Positions 32,000 through 37,142 of a stretch of 37,142 nucleotides of DNA are shown piece after piece. The position numbers were made by a program, and so were the translations under genes. Source of the DNA: Streptomyces diastatochromogenes (lineage in GTDB: Bacteria; Actinomycetota; Actinomycetes; Streptomycetales; Streptomycetaceae); contig LRTP01000949.1 of assembly GCA_001550305.1 (NCBI GenBank), positions 1-37,142 of the forward strand, written 5' to 3'. Numbering within the stretch: position 1 is the first letter of the stretch; each line of letters begins with the position of its first letter. The notes under the pieces were generated by a model. The model was given only the letters and a program-made list of their open reading frames with translations. It was not told where the DNA came from and searched no databases.

Positions 32000-33658
32000 G
32001 TGACCCCCCTCTACGCGCGTCACAAGCGCACCACTCTGGCCATCGCCACCGCTGTCGCTGCCGGAGCCCTGCTCACCACCGGTCTGACCACCGGTGCCTC
32101 CGCCCAGACCGAGTCGGCCGCCGCCAAGGCGAAGCTCCCCGGCGCCACGGTCCAGCTCTCCGCCGCCGCACGCACGAGCCTCATCCAGCAGGCCGACGCG
32201 GCCGCGTCCGAGACCGCCCAGCAGATAGGCCTCGGCGCCAAGGAGAAGCTCGTCGTCAGAGACGTCCTCAAGGACGCGGACGGCACCGTGCACACCCGCT
32301 ACGAGCGCACGTACAACGGCCTTCCGGTCCTCGGCGGCGACCTGGTCGTCCACGAGTCCAAGGCCGGCAAGACCGAGGGCGTCACCAAGGCCGTGAAGAC
32401 GGCCATCAAGGTCGCCTCGCTGAAGCCGCAGGTCACCACCGCGAAGGCCGAGAAGCAGGCTCTCACCGCAGCGAAGGCCGCCGGTTCGGAGAAGACCACG
32501 GCCGACCGCGCCCCCCGCAAGGTGATCTGGGCCGCCACCGGCAAGCCCACCCTCGCCTACGAGACGGTCATCGGCGGTCTCCAGGACGACGGCACCCCGA
32601 ACCAGCTGCACGTCATCACCGACGCGGCCACCGGCAAGAAGCTCTACGAGTACCAGGGCATCGAGACCGGCACCGGCAAGACCCTGTACTCGGGCACGGT
32701 CAGCCTCAACACCACCCTGTCGGGCTCGACGTACCAGCTGACCGACGGCACCCGCGGCGGCCACAAGACGTACAACAAGTCGCACACCACCTCCTCCTCC
32801 GCGGGCACCCTGTTCACCGACGCGGACGACACCTGGGGCACCGGCACGGCCTCCAGCTCCACCACCGACCAGACCGCGGCCGCCGACGCCGCGTACGGCG
32901 CGCAGGAGACGTGGGACTTCTACAAGAACACCTTCGGCCGCAGCGGCATCAAGAACAACGGGGTCGGCGCGTACTCCCGCGTCCACTACGGCAACGCGTA
33001 CGTCAACGCGTTCTGGGACGACAGCTGCTTCTGCATGACGTACGGCGACGGCTCCGGGAACACCCACCCGCTGACCTCGCTGGACGTGGCCGGCCACGAG
33101 ATGAGCCACGGCGTCACCGCCAACACGGCCGGTCTCAACTACTCCGGCGAGTCCGGCGGCCTGAACGAGGCGACCTCCGACATCTTCGGCACCGGCGTCG
33201 AGTTCTACGCCAACAACGCCTCCGACCCCGGTGACTACCTCATCGGCGAGAAGATCAACATCAACGGCGACGGCACCCCGCTGCGCTACATGGACAAGCC
33301 CAGCAAGGACGGCGGCTCCGCCGACTACTGGTCCTCCAGCGTCGGCAACCTGGACGTGCACTACTCGTCCGGTGTCGCCAACCACTTCTTCTACCTGCTG
33401 AGTGAGGGCAGCGGCGCCAAGACCATCAACGGCGTCAGCTACAACTCGCCCACGTACAACGGCACGGCCGTCACCGGCATCGGCCGGGACAAGGCCCTGC
33501 AGATCTGGTACAAGGCGCTGACGACGTACTTCACGTCGACGACCAACTACAAGTCGGCCCGCACGGGGACGCTCTCCGCGGCGTCCGCCCTGTACGGCTC
33601 GACCAGCGCCGAGTACAAGGCGGTGGCCGCGGCCTGGACCGCGGTCAACGTGAGCTAG
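32000..33658 (+). CDS. Secreted M4 (thermolysin-like) metalloprotease, no P domain
   Basis: Protein of 552 residues. Signal peptide (HKRTTLAIATAVAAGALLTT, cleavage near ASA-Q at about 36), FTP/PepSY propeptide to about 205 and an M4 domain with HEMSH at 366-370 and Glu390. It ends with AVNVS right after the M4 domain, lacking the P domain of its neighbour. GTG 32000 follows GAGGAGATT at good distance. Predicted to be exported by Sec, self-processed and active outside the cell. The mature domains of the two proteases are very similar while signal peptides differ, so this is a tandem duplication in which one copy gained or lost the P domain. Confidence 0.96.
   Translation: MTPLYARHKRTTLAIATAVAAGALLTTGLTTGASAQTESAAAKAKLPGATVQLSAAARTSLIQQADAAASETAQQIGLGAKEKLVVRDVLKDADGTVHTRYERTYNGLPVLGGDLVVHESKAGKTEGVTKAVKTAIKVASLKPQVTTAKAEKQALTAAKAAGSEKTTADRAPRKVIWAATGKPTLAYETVIGGLQDDGTPNQLHVITDAATGKKLYEYQGIETGTGKTLYSGTVSLNTTLSGSTYQLTDGTRGGHKTYNKSHTTSSSAGTLFTDADDTWGTGTASSSTTDQTAAADAAYGAQETWDFYKNTFGRSGIKNNGVGAYSRVHYGNAYVNAFWDDSCFCMTYGDGSGNTHPLTSLDVAGHEMSHGVTANTAGLNYSGESGGLNEATSDIFGTGVEFYANNASDPGDYLIGEKININGDGTPLRYMDKPSKDGGSADYWSSSVGNLDVHYSSGVANHFFYLLSEGSGAKTINGVSYNSPTYNGTAVTGIGRDKALQIWYKALTTYFTSTTNYKSARTGTLSAASALYGSTSAEYKAVAAAWTAVNVS
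33161..33318 (+). repeat. Paralogue identity tract, copy B (partner 30829-30986)
   Basis: Base-for-base identical to 30829-30986 over 158 positions; bounded on both sides by synonymous differences. Confidence 0.85.
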
Positions 33659-33665
33659 TGCCCAC

Positions 33666-33682
33666 GGGGTCCTCGGGACCCC
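33666..33682 (+). terminator. Small hairpin after second metalloprotease
   Basis: GGGGTCC, loop TCG, GGACCCC: seven pairs, starting eight bases after the stop. No T tract. A larger hairpin follows at 33695, so both may act together. Confidence 0.55.
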
Positions 33683-33694
33683 CTCAGGCACCTT

Positions 33695-33733
33695 GGGCGG
33701 TACCCGGAGAGAAGGCACCTCCGGGTACCGCCC
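33695..33733 (+). terminator. 15-bp stem hairpin between metalloprotease and DUF1990 gene
   Basis: GGGCGGTACCCGGAG (33695-33709) pairs perfectly with CTCCGGGTACCGCCC (33719-33733), loop of nine. It can end the protease transcript, but its right arm stops only 13 bases before the next start codon, so it also overlaps that gene's promoter area. Confidence 0.75.
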
Positions 33734-33746
33734 TACGCTGTCCCCC

Positions 33747-34262
33747 ATGGTCTCCCCGGACAACCCCTTCACATACGAGGACGTGGGCGCGACGCGCGAC
33801 GGCCGCTGCCCGCCGGGGTTCCACCCCCTGCACCTGCGCACCCGCGTCGGCGAGGGCGAGGCCGTCTTCCGCGCGGCCTCCGAAGCGCTGATGACCTGGG
33901 AGATGCACCGCGCCATGGGCGTGGGCATCACCGCCACCGCCGACAAGGCGGCCCCCGGAGTCGACGTCACCGTCGGACTCGGCCCCCTCAAGGCCCCCTG
34001 CCGTGTGGTCTGGACGGTCGAGGAGTACCGCCGGGCCGGCTGGGCCTACGGCACCCTGCCCGGCCACCCCGAGCACGGCGAGGAGGCCTTCGTGGTCGAC
34101 CGCACGGGCGACGGCACGGTCTGGCTGACCGTGACCGCCTTCAGCCGTGCGGCCAAGTGGTACACCCGCGCGGGAGGACCGGCGACCCGGGGGCTCCAGC
34201 ACGCCTACGCACGACGCTGCGGGACCGTACTGCGCCGGCTGTGCGCGGGGTTCGAACCGTAG
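33747..34262 (+). CDS. DUF1990 / UPF0548 family protein
   Basis: Protein of 171 residues, the full length of the family. Visible family features are the N-terminal FTYEDVGATRDG, then FHPLHLRTRVGEG, MTWEMHRAMG, the CRVVWTVEEYRRAGWAYGTLPGHPEHGEEAF block and the late AFSRAAKWYTRAGGP. No function is established for this family and no catalytic residue can be named. There is no Shine-Dalgarno sequence before the ATG. TACGCT ends eight bases before it, the place where a -10 box lies for leaderless messages, so a leaderless transcript is likely. Convergent with glgP. Confidence 0.85.
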   Translation: MVSPDNPFTYEDVGATRDGRCPPGFHPLHLRTRVGEGEAVFRAASEALMTWEMHRAMGVGITATADKAAPGVDVTVGLGPLKAPCRVVWTVEEYRRAGWAYGTLPGHPEHGEEAFVVDRTGDGTVWLTVTAFSRAAKWYTRAGGPATRGLQHAYARRCGTVLRRLCAGFEP

Positions 34263-34290
34263 GCCCGCAGTCCGCCTGCTTTCGGCCCGC

Positions 34291-36978
34291 TCAGCGCATC
34301 AGGACCCCGGCCTCCTCCCCCACCTCCTCCGAAGGCATCGTGACCAGGCCCAGCTCGGCGCCGGACGCGAGCAGTCGGTGCGTGGGGAGAATACGGACCG
34401 TGTAGCCGAACGGGCCGGTGCGGTCCAGGGAGAGCGGACCCTCGTACACCCAGCGCCCTTCCAGGTCCGGACCGCCGGCCGGTTTCAGTGGGACGCAGCT
34501 CGCGTCCGCGATGCGGTCCTGCGAGTCGACGCGGCCCGAGACCGCCTGGACCTCGACGTCGTCCGGGGCGAGGTCGGCCAGCGCCACCCGCACGCGCAGG
34601 GAGAGGGTGGTGCCCAGTTCGGCGGTCGTGGTGGCGGCGGATGCCTCCAGATGGTCCACCGTGACCCGGGGCCAGGCCGCCCGGACGCGGGACTTCCAGG
34701 CGGCCAGTTCGCGGGCCGCCTCCGGGGCCAGGGCGCGGTGGGCGCGGGCCGCGGGGGCGTAGAGGCGCTCCACGTACTCGCGCACCATCCGGCCCGCCAG
34801 GACCTTCGGGCCGAGATGGGTCAGCGTCTGGCGGACCATCTCGATCCACCGGTCGGGCAGGCCGTGCTGACCCCGCTCGTAGAAGCGGGGCGCCACGCGC
34901 TGTTCCAGCAGCTCGTAGAGGGCCGCCGCCTCCAGGTCGTCGCGGCGGTCGTCGTCCTCCCCCACTGCTGAACGCGTGGGGGGACCCCCATCCGTGCCGT
35001 CCGCCGTCGGGATCGCCCAGCCGAAGTCCGGCTGGAACCACTCGTCCCACCAGCCGTCCAGGACGGAGAGGTTCAGACAGCCGTTGAGTGCCGCCTTCAT
35101 CCCGGACGTGCCGCAGGCCTCCAGCGGGCGGAGCGGGTTGTTCAGCCAGATGTCGCAGCCCGGGTACAGCTTCTGCGCCATCGCCATCCCGTAGTCCGGG
35201 AGGAAGACGATCCGGTGGCGTACGCGCGGGTCGTCCGCGAAGCGGACCAGTTCCTGCACGAGTCGCTTGCCGCCGTCGTCCGCGGGGTGCGCCTTGCCCG
35301 CGACCACGATCTGCATCGGGCGTTCGGCATGCAGGAGGAGGTCCATCAGGCGGTCGCGGTCGCGCAGCATCAGGGTCAGACGTTTGTAGGAAGGGACGCG
35401 ACGGGCGAAGCCGATCGTGAGGACGTCCGGGTCCAGCACCCCGTCGATCCAGCCGAGTTCGGCCGTTCCGGCGCCGCGCTGGCGCCAGGAGGCGTGCAGG
35501 CGTTCCCGTACCTCCAGGACCAGTTGTTCGCGCAGTACCCGGCGCAGGTCCCAGATCTCCTGGTCGGCGATGTCCGCCACCGCGTCCCAGCGGTCCGAGC
35601 CGCCGACCGTCATCGCGTCCTCGGTGCGCTGGGCGCCGATCTGGCGGGCGCCGAGACGGAAGACCTCCGGTGCCACCCAGGTCGGTGCGTGCACGCCGTT
35701 GGTGACCGAGGTGATCGGGACCTCGTCCGGGTCGAAACCCGGCCACAGCCCGGAGAACATCTCGCGGCTGACGTGACCGTGGAGCAGCGACACCCCGTTG
35801 GCCCGCTGGCCGAGCCTGAGCCCCATCACGGCCATGTTGAAGAGGTTCGGCTCACCGCCCGGATAGGTCTCCATGCCGAGGCCGAGGATGCGCTCGACGT
35901 CGATACGGGGGAGTTCGGCGTCCGGGCCGAAGTGGTGGGCGACGAGTTCGCGGTCGAAGCGGTCGATGCCGGCGGGGACGGGGGTGTGGGTGGTGAAGAC
36001 GGTACCGGCGCGGACGGATTCGAGTGCGGCATCGAAGTCCAGCCCGCCGTTGCCGTCGTCGCCGTCCTGTCCGTCCTGCCCCTCGGCGAGTTCGGCGATG
36101 CGTTCCAGGCCGAGGAAGCCCGCGTGGCCCTCGTTGGTGTGGAACACCTCGGGCTGGGCGTGGCCGGTCAGCCGGCAGTACGTCCGTACGGCGCGCACCC
36201 CGCCGATGCCGAGCAGCATCTCCTGCAGCAGCCGGTGCTCGCTGCCGCCGCCGTACAGCCGGTCGGTCACCCCGCGTTCGCCGAGGTCGTTCTCCTCGAC
36301 GTCGGAGTCGAGCATGAGGAGGGGGACGCGACCGACCTGGGCCAGCCAGATGCGGGCGCGCAGGGCGCGGGCGCCGGGGAGGGCGAGGGTGACCTGGGCC
36401 GGGGTGCCGTCGGATTCGCGCAGGGGTACGAGAGGGAGTTCGTTGGGGTCGAGGACGGGATAGTGCTCCTGCTGCCAGCCGTCTCGGGAGAGGGACTGCC
36501 GGAAGTAGCCGTGCCGGTAGAGGAGGCCTACGCCGATGAGGGGTACGCCGAGGTCGCTGGCGGCCTTGAGGTGGTCGCCGGCGAGGATGCCGAGGCCGCC
36601 GGAGTACTGGGGCAGGGCCGCGGTGATGCCGAACTCGGGTGAGAAGTAGGCGATGGCGGCGGGGAGGTCGGGAATCTGGGTCTGGGTCTGATACCAGCGA
36701 TCGCCGGTCACGTAGTCGCGCAGGTCGTCGGCGACGGCGGCGAGGCGGCGCAGGAAGCGGCGGTCCTCGGCGAGTTCCGCGAGGCGGTGGGGAGGGACGC
36801 TGCCGAGCATGCGTACGGGGTCGCCGTCGGAGGCGGTCCAGCGTTCGGGGTCGACGGACTGGAAGAGGTCGCGGGTCTCGGCGTGCCAGGACCAGCGCAG
36901 GTTGCGGGCGAGGTCGCTGAGCGGGTGAAGGGCGTCGGGCAGTACGGGGCGAACGGTGAATCTGCGGATTGCCTTCAC
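34291..36978 (-). CDS. glgP: Alpha-glucan (glycogen) phosphorylase, actinobacterial type with DUF3417 N-terminus
   Basis: Protein of 895 residues. The N-terminal 110 residues (HPLSDLARNLRWSWH) match the DUF3417 domain that marks the short bacterial phosphorylases. The catalytic part has YFSPEFGI, PQYSGGLGILAGDHLKAASD, FHTNEGHAGFLGLERI, TTHTPVPAGIDRF and the cofactor site EACGTSGMKAALNG with Lys628 expected to bind pyridoxal phosphate. A C-terminal beta-rich extension follows. It releases glucose 1-phosphate from glycogen in the cytoplasm and would work with GlgX. GTG 36978 is chosen since AAGGTGG lies about seven bases upstream and the family N-terminus begins there; the frame is open to 37065. 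An acidic-glycine insert (about 326-337) looks low-complexity. Confidence 0.95.
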   Translation of the reverse strand: MKAIRRFTVRPVLPDALHPLSDLARNLRWSWHAETRDLFQSVDPERWTASDGDPVRMLGSVPPHRLAELAEDRRFLRRLAAVADDLRDYVTGDRWYQTQTQIPDLPAAIAYFSPEFGITAALPQYSGGLGILAGDHLKAASDLGVPLIGVGLLYRHGYFRQSLSRDGWQQEHYPVLDPNELPLVPLRESDGTPAQVTLALPGARALRARIWLAQVGRVPLLMLDSDVEENDLGERGVTDRLYGGGSEHRLLQEMLLGIGGVRAVRTYCRLTGHAQPEVFHTNEGHAGFLGLERIAELAEGQDGQDGDDGNGGLDFDAALESVRAGTVFTTHTPVPAGIDRFDRELVAHHFGPDAELPRIDVERILGLGMETYPGGEPNLFNMAVMGLRLGQRANGVSLLHGHVSREMFSGLWPGFDPDEVPITSVTNGVHAPTWVAPEVFRLGARQIGAQRTEDAMTVGGSDRWDAVADIADQEIWDLRRVLREQLVLEVRERLHASWRQRGAGTAELGWIDGVLDPDVLTIGFARRVPSYKRLTLMLRDRDRLMDLLLHAERPMQIVVAGKAHPADDGGKRLVQELVRFADDPRVRHRIVFLPDYGMAMAQKLYPGCDIWLNNPLRPLEACGTSGMKAALNGCLNLSVLDGWWDEWFQPDFGWAIPTADGTDGGPPTRSAVGEDDDRRDDLEAAALYELLEQRVAPRFYERGQHGLPDRWIEMVRQTLTHLGPKVLAGRMVREYVERLYAPAARAHRALAPEAARELAAWKSRVRAAWPRVTVDHLEASAATTTAELGTTLSLRVRVALADLAPDDVEVQAVSGRVDSQDRIADASCVPLKPAGGPDLEGRWVYEGPLSLDRTGPFGYTVRILPTHRLLASGAELGLVTMPSEEVGEEAGVLMR

Positions 36979-37079
36979 AAGTTCCACCTTCACAAAGGAC
37001 GTATGCGGCGGGATGTACGTCACCGACGACGGTAGCGGCGAGGGTGTTTCCACGACACGGCGCATCGATGAACTCCGGC

Positions 37080-37142
37080 GTCGTGGGTGGCGGGGGCGTG
37101 GGTGAGTGGCGGGCGCGTGGGTGGGTCGGGGGGCGCGTGGGT
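37080..37142. repeat. G-rich imperfect repeats at right edge
   Basis: GCGTGGGT recurs at 37096, 37115 and 37135, with a TCGTGGGT at 37081, about 15 to 20 bases apart, in a nearly pyrimidine-free strand. The array continues beyond the window. It lies about 100 bases upstream of the glgP start, possibly in the space shared with a divergent gene outside the window. Confidence 0.55.

Overview
The window is high-GC actinobacterial DNA, almost certainly Streptomyces. Evidence: strong third-position G/C bias, frequent GTG/TTG starts, ATGA-type gene overlaps, and a gene set typical of that genus (a Scabin/ScARP-type ADP-ribosyltransferase, paired L,D-transpeptidase lipoproteins, a short EF-hand protein, GlgX and a GlgP-type phosphorylase, NarL-type two-component genes). 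I see no rRNA, tRNA, CRISPR array, transposase or prophage gene.

Layout. (1) 1-4054: the 3' end of a nonribosomal peptide synthetase (adenylation - carrier - thioesterase, cut by the left edge) followed by a CPA2-type cation/proton antiporter; this looks like the edge of a peptide biosynthetic cluster. (2) 4234-8427: small genes: GH25 lysozyme, a decayed crystallin-J1-like gene, a MOSC protein, an NADP-binding oxidoreductase, an EF-hand protein and a divergent MerR/GNAT pair. (3) 8431-15615: a minus-strand run of mostly exported or envelope proteins: ADP-ribosyltransferase toxin, beta-propeller lipoprotein coupled to a polysaccharide-deacetylase-like lipoprotein, a serine-kinase-type ATPase, an enoyl-CoA hydratase and two tandem L,D-transpeptidases. 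(4) 15891-18158: glgX, preceded by a leader with a very long stem-loop. (5) 18164-21749: an overlapping minus-strand operon of ABC-2 ATPase, ABC-2 permease, histidine kinase and response regulator. (6) 21941-29191: divergent from it, four consecutive TMD-NBD ABC exporter genes, forming two putative heterodimers. A perfect 28-bp palindrome lies between the two divergent operons. (7) 29202-33658: G-rich minisatellite, then two paralogous secreted M4 metalloproteases that share long tracts of identical DNA and a promoter-region motif. (8) 33747-37142: a DUF1990 protein and a glycogen phosphorylase-like enzyme reading leftward toward it.

How the genes work together. GlgX and GlgP are complementary glycogen-breakdown enzymes lying on either side of the transporter/protease block. 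The two-component system probably controls the ABC-2 pump in its own operon and perhaps the divergent exporters. The most distinctive biology is in the exporters: in each adjacent pair the nucleotide-binding motifs are asymmetric in a complementary way, and in the second pair one subunit has lost the P-loop, Q-loop glutamine, Walker B aspartate and H-loop histidine but keeps LSGGQ, while its partner keeps all of those and has lost LSGGQ. Each dimer would therefore have a single competent ATP site assembled from both proteins.
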